64,000 nucleotides of DNA from Streptomyces thermolilacinus SPC6 (GCF_000478605.2 NZ_ASHX02000001.1:3449895-3513894); one strand, 5' to 3'. Counted from the first letter of the stretch, positions 47,051 through 55,864 are shown. Numbers and translations: made by a program. The notes: generated by a model not told the origin, from the sequence alone.

Positions 47051-47488
47051 ATGGACGACATGCCCGGTCCCCATGTCATCAGAGGCTCGGTCTCCCTGCC
47101 GGAGGCCGAGCTCGTGTGGCGTTTCTCCAGGTCCTCGGGGCCGGGCGGCCAGCACGTCAACACCAGCGACTCCCAGGTGGAGCTGCGCTTCGACCTCGCC
47201 CGTACGGAGGCGCTTCCGCCGGTCTGGAAGGAGCGGGCCCTGGAGCGGCTCGCGGGCCGACTCGTCGGCGGCGTCCTCGTCGTGCGGGCATCCGAGCACC
47301 GGTCGCAGTGGCGCAACCGGGAGGCGGCGGCCGCGCGGCTCGCGAGCCTCCTCGCGGAGGCCACGGCGCCCCCGCCGCGCCCCCGGAGGCCCACGAAGAT
47401 CCCGCGCGGCATCAACGAGCGACGGCTGCGCGAGAAGAAGCAGCGCTCCGAGACGAAGCGCGGCCGCTCGCCCCGCGACTGGTCGTAG
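47051..47488 (+). CDS. arfB: Peptidyl-tRNA hydrolase ArfB (ribosome rescue)
   Basis: The 145-residue protein has the class-I release-factor GGQ motif at 32-34 (SSGPGGQHVNTS). A basic tail rich in Lys/Arg (about 105-145: RRPTKIPRGINERR, REKKQRSETKRGR) inserts into the empty mRNA channel in ArfB/ICT1. It rescues stalled ribosomes by hydrolysing peptidyl-tRNA. It lacks the codon-recognition domains of RF1 and RF2. The ATG at 47051 is used; a TTG at 47042 is possible. Confidence 0.93.
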   Translation: MDDMPGPHVIRGSVSLPEAELVWRFSRSSGPGGQHVNTSDSQVELRFDLARTEALPPVWKERALERLAGRLVGGVLVVRASEHRSQWRNREAAAARLASLLAEATAPPPRPRRPTKIPRGINERRLREKKQRSETKRGRSPRDWS

Positions 47489-47525
47489 TAGCGCCCCCTG
47501 ACCGCCCGGCCCTGACCGCCCCGCA

Positions 47526-48074
47526 CTACCCGAGGTGCCGGTACTTCCCCCGGAAGTACATCAGGGGCGTCCCCTCCGGGCTCGGGAAGGCGGCCGTCAG
47601 GACGCGCGCGATGACCAGCGTGTGGTCGCCCGCCTCCACCCGCTGCTCCGTCCGGCACTCCAGCGTCGCCAGCGCCCCGCCGATCAGCGGCGCCCCGGTC
47701 AGCTCGCCGCGCGTGTACGGGATGTCCGCGAACAGCAGCCGGTCGCTGATCCGGCCCTTCATCGAGAACCGTCCCGCGATGTGCCGCTGGCTCTCCGCGA
47801 GCACCGACACGCCCCACAGCGGCTGCTCGGCCAGCAGGTCGTCCATCCGGGAGCCGTTGCGCAGGCTCACCAGGACCAGGGGCGGGTCGAGCGACACCGA
47901 CATGAACGCGGTCGCCGTCATGCCGACGTCGTCGTCCAGCGGGGGCTCCACCGCCGTGACCAGGACGACCCCGGCGGCCAGCCGGGACATCGCCGCGCGG
48001 AACTCCTCGTTGCTCACCCCTTCAGGATGGGGCAGGTCGGAGTCTGACACCGGGGTCCGAGTTGTTGGCAGCAC
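47526..48074 (-). CDS. Flavin reductase-like (HpaC/split-barrel) protein
   Basis: The 182-residue protein has the flavin-reductase split barrel: FRAAMSRLAAGVVLVTA (about 25-41), GMTATAFMSVSLDPPLVLVS (about 51-70) and GDHTLVIARVL (about 149-159). Such proteins reduce FMN or FAD with NAD(P)H for partner monooxygenases, none of which is adjacent. The GTG at 48074 is preferred, since GAGG lies just upstream; an in-frame GTG at 48101 exists. It is divergent from the diguanylate cyclase gene. Confidence 0.85.
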   Translation of the reverse strand: MLPTTRTPVSDSDLPHPEGVSNEEFRAAMSRLAAGVVLVTAVEPPLDDDVGMTATAFMSVSLDPPLVLVSLRNGSRMDDLLAEQPLWGVSVLAESQRHIAGRFSMKGRISDRLLFADIPYTRGELTGAPLIGGALATLECRTEQRVEAGDHTLVIARVLTAAFPSPEGTPLMYFRGKYRHLG

Positions 48075-48197
48075 ACCCGGAACGCTAACCTCGCCCGCCA
48101 CCCGGTCGCATCGGGCCGGAGGACCAGCCGGAAAGGCCCCGGACCTAGGTCCCCGGGCGATTTGCTACCGGAATCCTCCCGGTCTGGTTGTCGTATT

Positions 48198-48213
48198 TGT
48201 GACTTGAGTCACA
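48198..48213. promoter_or_regulatory. CRP-type palindrome upstream of the diguanylate cyclase gene
   Basis: TGTGACTTGAGTCACA has the arms TGTGA-N6-TCACA, the exact CRP half-sites and spacing. It lies 131 bases before the ATG of the GGDEF gene and 124 bases before the divergent flavin reductase start. Streptomyces Crp is a plausible binder. BldD, which controls cdgB in S. coelicolor, also binds GTnAC-type palindromes and is an alternative. Confidence 0.6.
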
Positions 48214-48343
48214 GAGAGCAGTAATTGTTGACCCTGTGTACCGGGGGCACAGCTCCCTGTGATTCAGTGGCCGATGACACCGCACGAGGACGCCGCTGAC
48301 ACACCTGGAGTTGTTGCTGTCGAGGTCTCGGGGAGAGCGAGCA

Positions 48344-50074
48344 ATGGAGACCGAGTCGGAGCCGTACGTCCGTCTTGCGACCCTGCGGCAGCTGCACCAG
48401 GTCGTCGCCAACCTCAACACGGCCCGGAGCCTGGCCGACACCCTCCAGACCGTCGCCGACGGCGTGATCACCGGCCTCGGCTACCAGCTGGCCTGCGTCA
48501 ACCTCGTCCGCGCCGACGGTGACCTCGTCGTCGCCGCCTTCGCCGGTGACCCCGCGGCCGAAGCCCTGATCACCGGCCGGGTCGGCTCCCGCCTCTCCTG
48601 GGAGCAGCGCCTGCGGATGGGCGAGGCCTGGGGCGACCTGCGGTTCATACCGCACACCGAGGGCTGGGTCCTTATCGACGACGACGTGCCCCAGTGGCAC
48701 ACGGAGGGCCCCGAGCCCCGCTTCGAGGACGAGTGGCACCCCCGCGACCGGCTCTACGCCCCCATGTACACCTCCGGCGGCCAGCGCGAACTGCTCGGCG
48801 TGATCTCCGTGGACCGGCCGCGCAACGGCCGCCGTCCCGGCGCCTGGGGGCGTGAGGCGCTCCAGATGTACGCCTCCCAGTCGGCGATTGCGATCAGCAA
48901 CGCCCGGCTGCGAGCAAACATGCAGCGGGCGCTCGTCCGGCTGGAGCGTGAACAGCAGGCGCTGAGGGCCAGCGAGGAGTCGTTCCGCCAGGCGTTCGAG
49001 TACGCGCCGTCCGGGATGGCCATCGCGGAGATGGGCGGCGACCAGCACGGCAGGTTGCTGCGCGCCAACGACGCGCTGTGCCGGCTGCTCGGCCGCCCGG
49101 CCGCCGTGATGCGGCGGTACTCCTTCGCGGACCTCGTCCACCCCGAGGACGTCGGCACGCTGCTGCGGACCTCCGCCGAGGGCGGCCGCGCCGAGCTGCG
49201 CCTCGCCCGCCGGGACGGCTCGTACGTCTGGGTCTCCCTGCGGAACTCGGTGGTCGCCGACACGGCCGACGGGCCCCGCTTCCTCCTCACGCACGTCGAG
49301 GACATCGAGGAGCGCAAGCGGCACGAGCTCCAGCTCGCCCACCGCGCCTCCCATGACGCGCTGACCGGCCTGCCCAACAGCGCCGAGCTGCGCGCCCGGC
49401 TCAGCGCCCGGCTCTGCTCCCGCCCCGGAGGCCGCGTCCGGGCCACCGCCGCCGACGCCGCGGGCTTCGAGCCCGCGTACGGGACCGGCGCGTACGAGGG
49501 CGCGTACGAGGCGGGGTACGGCGCCGGGGCGGGCGCCACCGGCGCGTACGAGTACGAGCACGCCTACCGGGGCGACGGCTTCGACTTCGATCCGTCGAGC
49601 GGCGCGGGAGCGGGCGCCGGGGCGTACGACGGGCATGTGCACGCCGTCGCGCCCGTCGGCGAGGTGGACGACGGGACGAAGGGCCTCGCGGTCCTCTTCT
49701 GCGACCTCGACGGTTTCAAATCGATCAACGACAGGTTCGGGCACCACACGGGTGACGCGGTTCTCATCGAGGTCGCCCGCAGGCTCACCGAGGGGGTCCG
49801 CGACGGCGACACGGTGGCCCGGCTCGGCGGCGACGAGTTCGTCGTCCTCGCCGACGGCCTGGGCGCGGCCGACGCCGCCGACCTGGCCGTACGCCTCCGC
49901 AACGGCATCATCCCGCCGATCAGGGTGGACGGGCGCGCGGTGCGGGTAGGGGCCAGTTTCGGCATCGGCTGGGCCGAGTGCGGGATGTCCGTCGAAGAGG
50001 TCCTGAACTCCGCCGACCAGCGGATGTACATGGAGAAGCGGTCCCGCGCCAAGGTGCACCGCCGGGCGGGGTAG
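48344..50074 (+). CDS. cdgB: GAF-PAS-GGDEF diguanylate cyclase (CdgB type)
   Basis: The 576-residue protein has a GAF domain (about 20-185), a PAS domain (about 205-325, ASEESFRQAFEYAPSGMAIA near 207), and a GGDEF domain. The intact active-site motif GGDEF is at 495-499, with the inhibitory I-site RDGD at 486-489. It should make cyclic di-GMP from two GTP; in Streptomyces CdgB this signal controls development through BldD. Unusually, a Tyr/Gly/Ala-rich insertion (about residues 360-445) splits the GGDEF domain between its first helix and GLAVLFCDLDGFK. No EAL domain is present. GGGAGAG precedes the ATG. Confidence 0.9.
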   Translation: METESEPYVRLATLRQLHQVVANLNTARSLADTLQTVADGVITGLGYQLACVNLVRADGDLVVAAFAGDPAAEALITGRVGSRLSWEQRLRMGEAWGDLRFIPHTEGWVLIDDDVPQWHTEGPEPRFEDEWHPRDRLYAPMYTSGGQRELLGVISVDRPRNGRRPGAWGREALQMYASQSAIAISNARLRANMQRALVRLEREQQALRASEESFRQAFEYAPSGMAIAEMGGDQHGRLLRANDALCRLLGRPAAVMRRYSFADLVHPEDVGTLLRTSAEGGRAELRLARRDGSYVWVSLRNSVVADTADGPRFLLTHVEDIEERKRHELQLAHRASHDALTGLPNSAELRARLSARLCSRPGGRVRATAADAAGFEPAYGTGAYEGAYEAGYGAGAGATGAYEYEHAYRGDGFDFDPSSGAGAGAGAYDGHVHAVAPVGEVDDGTKGLAVLFCDLDGFKSINDRFGHHTGDAVLIEVARRLTEGVRDGDTVARLGGDEFVVLADGLGAADAADLAVRLRNGIIPPIRVDGRAVRVGASFGIGWAECGMSVEEVLNSADQRMYMEKRSRAKVHRRAG

Positions 50075-50137
50075 CCCGTTCGGGGTAGGCTCGCCGGGGT
50101 CGGTGACGGCTGGCGAGCACGGATGAGGAGTGACGGG

Positions 50138-51122
50138 ATGGCTGCCGGGAACAACGGCAACGGCGCGGGCACGCCCGAGGACGACGACCCGTTCGGCTAC
50201 CTGTACGCGGACGGCCAGGACTCCGGTGCCCAGCGGGGCGGCGGGCAGGGCGGCTACGGCTACCCCGGGCCCGCGGGCGCCGCACAGCCGGGGCGCCCCC
50301 GCACCTCGTACAACCAGGTCAGGGCCGTCGGCGAGCGCCCGCGCGCGCAGGTTCCGCCGCAGGCCCCGTACGGGCAGCAGCCCGGCGCCCCCTACGGGCA
50401 GCCGCACCCGCAGTACGCCGCCCCCGAGACGTACCCGGGCGGCCCCCCCCACCCGGCCGGTGCCGCCCCAGGGCGGCGGGCGCGGCGGGCGGAGCGGCGG
50501 CCCCAACACGAAGGGCCTCCTGATCGGCGCGGTCGCGGTGGTCCTGGTCGTCGTGGCGGGCATCACGGTGGCGCTGCTGAACAACCAGTCCGACGACAAG
50601 GACAAGGCCGCCCCCGCCCCCGCCGCGTCCGCCCCGGCGTCCGAGGCCCCCCAGGACCCGAACCCGTCACCGTCCGAGGACAAGGACGGCACCGAGTTCC
50701 CCAAGCGGGACGCGGCCACGCTCCAGCTCACCCCGCCGGCCGTGCTGGGCACGGACGTGAAGGGCGCGAAGGGCGTGGGCGGCGCGTATGTCATGTTCAA
50801 CGGCCTCGGCGGCGCCGCGAGCTGGAAGGTCGACGTGCCGGAGGACGGCGAGTACACGCTGTTCCTCACCTACAGCGTGCCCGGCAAGGACGCCGAGACG
50901 TCCCTCACCGTCAACGACGGCAAGCCGCGCAAGCTCAACATGTCCAACTTCGCCCGCGCCCCCGAGGGCGACTGGGAGAAGGGCTGGACCGAGACGTACG
51001 CCTGGATGCAGCTCAAGAAGGGCGAGAACACCCTGAAGATGTCCTGCGAGCCGGGCAACAAGTGCGAGGCGTACCTCGACCAGGTCTGGCTCAAGCAGGG
51101 CCAGCTCCGCAGGGACAGCTAG
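50138..51122 (+). pseudogene. CBM-like membrane protein, interrupted by a frameshift at a C8 run
   Basis: The first part, from ATG 50138 (MAAGNNGNGAG...DDPFGYLYADG), is a natural Pro/Gln/Tyr-rich cytoplasmic region. The sensible continuation lies in the next frame: PPQGGGRGGRSGGPNTKG, a membrane helix (GLLIGAVAVVLVVVAGITVAL), and a carbohydrate-binding-like beta sandwich (DVPEDGEYTLFLTYSVPGKD, NTLKMSCEPGNKCEAYLDQVW). The change happens at or just after the C8 run at 50443-50450, and one fewer C restores a 327-residue protein. A homopolymer sequencing error is likelier than a real mutation. The domain is CBM35/CBM6-like. It follows cdgB. Confidence 0.7.
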
Positions 51123-51191
51123 CGGCACCCGGGGTGCCCGGCCCGCCGGGCCCCCTCCGCGCCGGTGACCCGCCGGTGGTCCTCCCGCCCG

Positions 51192-52118
51192 TCAGGCCGC
51201 CGTCGCCGGTTCGGTGACCGTGACGCGGGTCAGGAGTTCGTCGTAGCGGGCCTGGTCGAACTCGCCTGCGGCCGGGGCGTGGACGGTGGCGGCGGACAGA
51301 GCCGTCGCGCGGGCCAGGCGCTCGGGCCAGGACGCGCCCTCCACCAGGGCCGACAGCAGGCCGGCGACCGCCGAGTCGCCCGCGCCCGTCGGGTTGCCCG
51401 CGACCCGGGCGGGCGGGGCGGCCGCCCAGGTGCCGTCCGGGGTGACCGCGAGGAGCCCGTCCGGGCCCAGTGACGCGACGACCGCGTGGGCGCCGCGCCG
51501 GCGGGCGTCACGGGCGGCGCGCAGCGGCTCGCGGGAGCCGGTCAGGGCGGCCAGCTCGTCCGCGTTCGGCTTGACCAGGTCGGGGCGGGCGGCGATGCCC
51601 CGGCGCAGCGGCTCCCCGCTCGTGTCCAGCAGCACCGGGACCCCGGCGCGGCGGGCGCGGCGCACCAGCTCCCCGTACGCGCCGACGTGGATGCCGCGCG
51701 GCAGGCTGCCGCACAGGGCCACCGCCCCTGCCCCGTCGAGGAGTTCCTCGTACGCGGTGACGAGCGCCGCCCACTCGGCCTGTGCGACGGCCGGGCCGGG
51801 TTCGCTGAACTGCGTCGCGTCGCCGGTCGCCGAGTCCACGACGGCGACGGTGCGGCGCGTGGACCCCGAGATCGGCACCAGGGCGTCCCGTACGGGAAGC
51901 GGGGCGAGCAGATCGCGCAGGACGTCTCCGGTGGGGCCGCCCGCGAAGCCCGTGATCACCGCCTCGTGGCCGAGGGCGGCCAGTACGCGGGCCACGTTCA
52001 CGCCCTTGCCGCCGGGGCGTTCCGTCACCTCGGTCACGCGGTGCGCGGTGTGCGGGGCGAGTTCGGGCACCGTGTAGGTGAGGTCGAGCGCGGTGTTGAG
52101 CGTGACCGTGAGGATCAC
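51192..52118 (-). CDS. PfkB-family sugar-phosphate kinase (1-phosphofructokinase-like)
   Basis: The 308-residue ribokinase-fold enzyme has the N-terminal block TVTLNTALDLTYTVPEL, RPGGKGVNVARVLAALGHE (PfkB signature 1), and the catalytic loop NPTGAGDSAVAGLLSAL with the Asp base. The combination fits FruK/LacC-type kinases that phosphorylate fructose-1-phosphate or tagatose-6-phosphate. It is next to nagA and a ROK kinase, so an amino-sugar or other hexose phosphate is also possible. The GTG at 52118 is chosen for family length; starts at 52127-52160 exist. Confidence 0.82.
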   Translation of the reverse strand: MILTVTLNTALDLTYTVPELAPHTAHRVTEVTERPGGKGVNVARVLAALGHEAVITGFAGGPTGDVLRDLLAPLPVRDALVPISGSTRRTVAVVDSATGDATQFSEPGPAVAQAEWAALVTAYEELLDGAGAVALCGSLPRGIHVGAYGELVRRARRAGVPVLLDTSGEPLRRGIAARPDLVKPNADELAALTGSREPLRAARDARRRGAHAVVASLGPDGLLAVTPDGTWAAAPPARVAGNPTGAGDSAVAGLLSALVEGASWPERLARATALSAATVHAPAAGEFDQARYDELLTRVTVTEPATAA

Positions 52119-52258
52119 CGGTTCCAACACCCCCGGGAGTTGTGGACCGGTCACCCCCACGGGTCCGGCCGGGAAAATTTACGGTCCACGATCATGCCAA
52201 ACGGAAGGCGGCCCGCCCAGTCCCCGAGCGGGCCGCTTTGCCGCAATGCGCCGATGAT

Positions 52259-53419
52259 TCATCCCACTTGGGGCTCGATCACCCATTCGCCCCTGCGCAT
52301 CACGCCCTTGAGGGCGAACCCCTCGTCCAGGACGACCAGGTCGGCGTCCTTGCCCGGCTCGATGGAGCCGATCCGGTCGTACAGGCCCAGCAGCTTCGCC
52401 GGGTTGGCGGAGATGGCCCGTACGACGTCCTCGACGGGCAGCCCGTCGACGGTCGCGGCGCGCCGGAAGGCGGTGTCGAGGGTGAGGGTGGACCCGGCGA
52501 TGGAGCCGCCCTCGGCCAGCCGGGCCACCCCCTCCCTGACCTCGACCTCCAGCGGACCGAGGTGGTAGACCCCGTCCCCGAACCCGGCCGCGTCCATCGC
52601 GTCGGTGATGAACGCGACCCGGCCCGCGCCCGCGTGACGGAACGCCAGCTGGAGCGCGGCGGGGTGCAGATGCGTACCGTCGTTGATCAGCTCGACGGTG
52701 ACCCGCTCGTCCTCCAGGAGGGCGGCGATCGGGCCGGGGGCGCGGTGGCCCAGCGGGGGCATCGCGTTGAACAGGTGGGTGGCGACGGTGGCGCCCGCCT
52801 CGATGGCCTCGACGGTCTGCTCGTACGTGGCGTCCGTGTGGCCGATGGCGGCGATCACGCCGTGCTCGGCGAGGAGGTGTACGGAGTCCACGCCGCCGGG
52901 CAGTTCCGTCGCGAGGGTCACCATGCGGGCGTGGCCGCGCGCCGCGTCGACCAGCTTGCGGACCTCGGCCGGGTCGGGGTCGCGCAGCAGGGCCTCGCTG
53001 TGGGCGCCCTTGCGGCACGGCGAGATGAACGGGCCCTCGAAGTGGATGCCCGCGATGTCGCCCTGTTCGGCCAGCTCGGACAGCCGGCCCGCCTGGTGCG
53101 CCAGGGAGTCCATGTCGCCGGTGACCATGGACGCGACGACGGTCGTCGTGCCGTGCGCACGGTGGGTGTGGATGCCCCGCAGCACCTCCTCCATCGTGCC
53201 GGAGGTGAACGAGGCCCCGCCGCCGCCGTGGTTGTGGAGGTCCACGAAGCCGGGCACCAGCCAGTGGCCGGTCAGGTCCAGCGCGGGAGCGTCGGCGGGA
53301 ACGCCCGAGCCGTCGGTGATGCGGGCGCCCTCGACGGTGACCCGCCCGCCCTCGACGACGCCGGTCGGCAGCACCACGCGGGCCCCGGCGAGGACCTTGC
53401 GGTCGGCGTGAACGGCCAT
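52259..53419 (-). CDS. nagA: N-acetylglucosamine-6-phosphate deacetylase
   Basis: The 386-residue amidohydrolase has the metal motif PGFVDLHNHGGGGASF (about 57-72), GIHFEGPFISP (about 122-132) with the metal Glu, GHTDATYEQ (about 191-199), and the catalytic Asp in FITDAMDAAG (about 257-266). It deacetylates GlcNAc-6-phosphate in chitin and cell-wall sugar catabolism. The ATG shares its A with the stop of the ROK kinase gene (TGATG), and GGAGGT lies 9 bases upstream, so they are translationally coupled. A dre-like site upstream of the operon suggests DasR control. Confidence 0.94.
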   Translation of the reverse strand: MAVHADRKVLAGARVVLPTGVVEGGRVTVEGARITDGSGVPADAPALDLTGHWLVPGFVDLHNHGGGGASFTSGTMEEVLRGIHTHRAHGTTTVVASMVTGDMDSLAHQAGRLSELAEQGDIAGIHFEGPFISPCRKGAHSEALLRDPDPAEVRKLVDAARGHARMVTLATELPGGVDSVHLLAEHGVIAAIGHTDATYEQTVEAIEAGATVATHLFNAMPPLGHRAPGPIAALLEDERVTVELINDGTHLHPAALQLAFRHAGAGRVAFITDAMDAAGFGDGVYHLGPLEVEVREGVARLAEGGSIAGSTLTLDTAFRRAATVDGLPVEDVVRAISANPAKLLGLYDRIGSIEPGKDADLVVLDEGFALKGVMRRGEWVIEPQVG

Positions 53420-54357
53420 CAGGCGGATACCTCCAGGTCGGTGGCGAGCAGGTCCCAGGCGAGGAGCCCCGCGCCCAGGCAGCCGGCGGTGTCGCCGAGG
53501 GCCGCGGGCACGATGACGGGCATCTGCTGGAACGTGATCCGCCCTTCGACGGCGGCCCGCAGCGGTGTGAACAAGGTTTCCCCCGCCTCGGCGAGACCGC
53601 CACCGATGATCAGGGTGCGGGGGTCCAGCAGGGTGATCGCGGTGACCAGCCCGTCGGCGAGCGCGTCCACGGCGTCCTGCCAGACGCGTACGGCGCGCGG
53701 GTCGCCCGACTCGACGGCCTTCGCGCAGTCGGCGGCGTCCGCTTCGGGGTCGCCGCTCGCCTCCGCCCAGGCGCGGGTCACGGCGGACGCGGACGCCAGC
53801 GCCTCCAGGCAGCCGCGCCGCCCGCAGCCGCAGACGGGCCCGCCGGGGCGTACGACGATGTGGCCGATCTCCCCGGCGCAGCCGTGCGCGCCCGCCTCGA
53901 TGGCGCCGTCGATGCCGATGGCGCCCGCGATGCCGGTGCCGAGCGGCACGAACAGGAACCGGTCGGCGCCCCGGCCCGCGCCGACGCGCCCCTCGGCGAG
54001 ACCGCCGGTGCGGACATCGTGGCCGAGGGCGACGGGCAGGCCGCCGAGGTGCTCGCCGAGCAGGGCGCGCAGGGGGAGGTCGCGCCAGCCGAGGTTCGCC
54101 GAGTACACGGCTGTGCCGGCGTCCGGGTCGACGATGCCGGGCACGGCGACCCCGGCGGCCTCGGCCCGTATGCCGTACCGCTCCTCGCCGAGCGCGAGCA
54201 GGTCGGCGGCGAAGCGGAGGACCGACGCCACGACGGCGTCGGGGCCGCGCTCGCGGCCGGTCGCGCGCCGCGCCTCGTACAGCAGTGCCCCGTCGGCCCC
54301 GACCAGGGCGGCCTTCATGCCGGTGCCGCCCACATCGAGGGCGATGACGTGTCTCAC
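53419..54357 (-). CDS. nagK: ROK-family sugar kinase, probable N-acetylglucosamine kinase
   Basis: The 312-residue ROK protein has the ATP loop ALDVGGTGMKAALV (5-18), GVAVPGIVDPD, a sugar-binding GHDVRTGGLAEGRVGAG region, and the zinc motif CGCGRRGCLE. There is no helix-turn-helix, so it is a kinase and not a NagC-type repressor. Overlap with nagA and a DasR-like site upstream point to GlcNAc kinase. No Shine-Dalgarno precedes the GTG at 54357, so the transcript may be leaderless. Glucokinase activity cannot be excluded. Confidence 0.88.
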   Translation of the reverse strand: MRHVIALDVGGTGMKAALVGADGALLYEARRATGRERGPDAVVASVLRFAADLLALGEERYGIRAEAAGVAVPGIVDPDAGTAVYSANLGWRDLPLRALLGEHLGGLPVALGHDVRTGGLAEGRVGAGRGADRFLFVPLGTGIAGAIGIDGAIEAGAHGCAGEIGHIVVRPGGPVCGCGRRGCLEALASASAVTRAWAEASGDPEADAADCAKAVESGDPRAVRVWQDAVDALADGLVTAITLLDPRTLIIGGGLAEAGETLFTPLRAAVEGRITFQQMPVIVPAALGDTAGCLGAGLLAWDLLATDLEVSA

Positions 54358-54385
54358 GGGGACAGTGTCGCCCGGAGGCGGGGAA

Positions 54386-54397
54386 AGGTCTAGTCCA
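54386..54397. promoter_or_regulatory. DasR-like dre site upstream of nagK-nagA
   Basis: AGGTCTAGTCCA matches the dre core TGGTCTAGACCA at 10 of 12 positions. It lies 29 bases before the nagK start, where it would cover a leaderless promoter. DasR represses amino-sugar genes and is released by GlcN-6-phosphate. Confidence 0.65.
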
Positions 54398-54511
54398 CTT
54401 TCCGGATTGTTGTCCGGCCATACAAATACGATCACCTACGGGAAAGCCGGGCCCGGGGCCGAGGGTGGCGCGCCCGGCGGGAGAGCGGGGCGGGACCAAC
54501 GGCAGACCCAG

Positions 54512-54535
54512 TGGTTTAGACCTAGGTGTAGACCT
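54512..54535. promoter_or_regulatory. Two adjacent dre-like sites upstream of the sugar-binding lipoprotein gene
   Basis: TGGTTTAGACCT (54512-54523) and AGGTGTAGACCT (54524-54535) match the dre core TGGTCTAGACCA at 10 and 9 of 12 positions and abut directly. They lie 64-87 bases before the GTG of the sugar-binding gene. Confidence 0.65.
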
Positions 54536-54598
54536 CTTATCCTTCCCGGAGGAAACACCGCAGCTCCGCATGGGGCTGACCAGGCAAGGGGTAAGGCA

Positions 54599-55864
54599 GT
54601 GCGCCGCTACAAGGGAACCATCGCGGTGCTGGCCGCACTCACCGTCACCGTCGCGCTCTCCGGCTGCGGCACCACGGCCTCCGACGGCGTCACCCTCAGG
54701 CTCGTCGCCGCCGACTACGGCAGCACCGACGCCAACACGTCGAGGAAGTACTGGAACGACCTCGTCCGCGAGTACGAGAAGAAGAAGCCCGGCGTGAAGA
54801 TCGACGTGACCGTCCTGTCCTGGAAGGACGTGGACCGCGAGGTCGCCGAGATGGTCGAGCGCGGCGAGGCCCCCGACATGGCCCAGATCGGCGCGTACGC
54901 CGACTACGCCCGCGACGGGAAGCTGTACCCGGTGGACAACCTGGTCTCCGTGCCCACGCAGGCCAACTTCCTGCCCCTGCTGCGGCAGGCGGGCGAGGTG
55001 GACCGCCTCCAGTACGGCATGCCGTTCGGCGCGAGCACCCGCATGCTGTTCTTCAACGAGGCGCTGTTCGACAAGGCGGGCGCCGAGCCGCCCGGCGACT
55101 GGAGCGCCCTCCAGGCGGCCGCCCGGAAGCTGAAGGCCAAGGACGTGAAGTACCCCTTCGCGCTGCCGCTCGGCTCCGAGGAGTCCCAGGCCGAGACCAT
55201 GATGTGGCTGCTCGGCGGGGGCGGCGGCTACCGCGACTCGACCGGCACCGCCTACCAGATCGACTCGCCCACCAACGTCGAGACGATGACGTGGCTCAAG
55301 GACAAGCTGGTCGGCGAGCGCCTCACCGGCCCCGTCGCGCCGGGCGAGCTGGACCGGCAGGAGGCCTTCGACGCGTTCGTACGCGGCGAGGTCGGCATGC
55401 TGAACGGCCACCCGACGCTGATGGAGACCGCCGAGAAGGCCGGGGTGAAGGTCGGCGCCGTGCCGCTGCCCGGTGTGGACGGCAGGGCGAAGGCGACGCT
55501 GGGCGTGGCCGACTGGATGATGGCCTTCAAGCAGAACGGGCACCGCAAGGAGATCGGGGAGTTCCTCGACTTCGTGTACTCGGACAAGAACGTCCTGGAG
55601 TTCTCCGACCGGTACGACCTGCTGCCCGTCACCGTCAGCGCCAGGGACGCCATGGAGGCGGACACCGGCCACGCGGCGCTCCGGCCGTTCCTGGAGCAGC
55701 TCGACGCGTCGGAGCTGTACCCGGTGGGCGACACGTCCTGGGCGCGGGTCAGCGAGAGCGTGAAGAAGAACATCGGCCGGGCCGTGGCGCCGGACGGCGA
55801 CCCGCGGGCCGTACTGGAGGAGATCGCGCGCGACGCCAGGGCCGCGGAGGCGTCGGCGCGGTAG
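54599..55864 (+). CDS. Extracellular sugar-binding lipoprotein of an ABC importer
   Basis: The 421-residue solute-binding protein has a lipobox LSGC (near 22) and family-1-type blocks: VREYEKKKPGVKIDV (about 58-72), APDMAQIGAYADYARDG, and a WMMAFKQNGHRKEIGEFLDF near 305. It should catch a mono- or oligosaccharide at the cell surface. No permease gene lies next to it, so it must share membrane components encoded elsewhere. Divergence from nagK-nagA and two dre-like sites suggest an amino sugar such as GlcNAc or a chitooligosaccharide. AAGGGG is 7 bases before the GTG. Confidence 0.9.
   Translation: MRRYKGTIAVLAALTVTVALSGCGTTASDGVTLRLVAADYGSTDANTSRKYWNDLVREYEKKKPGVKIDVTVLSWKDVDREVAEMVERGEAPDMAQIGAYADYARDGKLYPVDNLVSVPTQANFLPLLRQAGEVDRLQYGMPFGASTRMLFFNEALFDKAGAEPPGDWSALQAAARKLKAKDVKYPFALPLGSEESQAETMMWLLGGGGGYRDSTGTAYQIDSPTNVETMTWLKDKLVGERLTGPVAPGELDRQEAFDAFVRGEVGMLNGHPTLMETAEKAGVKVGAVPLPGVDGRAKATLGVADWMMAFKQNGHRKEIGEFLDFVYSDKNVLEFSDRYDLLPVTVSARDAMEADTGHAALRPFLEQLDASELYPVGDTSWARVSESVKKNIGRAVAPDGDPRAVLEEIARDARAAEASAR

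Noticed and set aside
52259..55672. 1137-codon minus-strand frame including nagA
   Set aside because: Only the last 386 codons are NagA. The rest is antisense to the ROK kinase and the sugar-binding gene.
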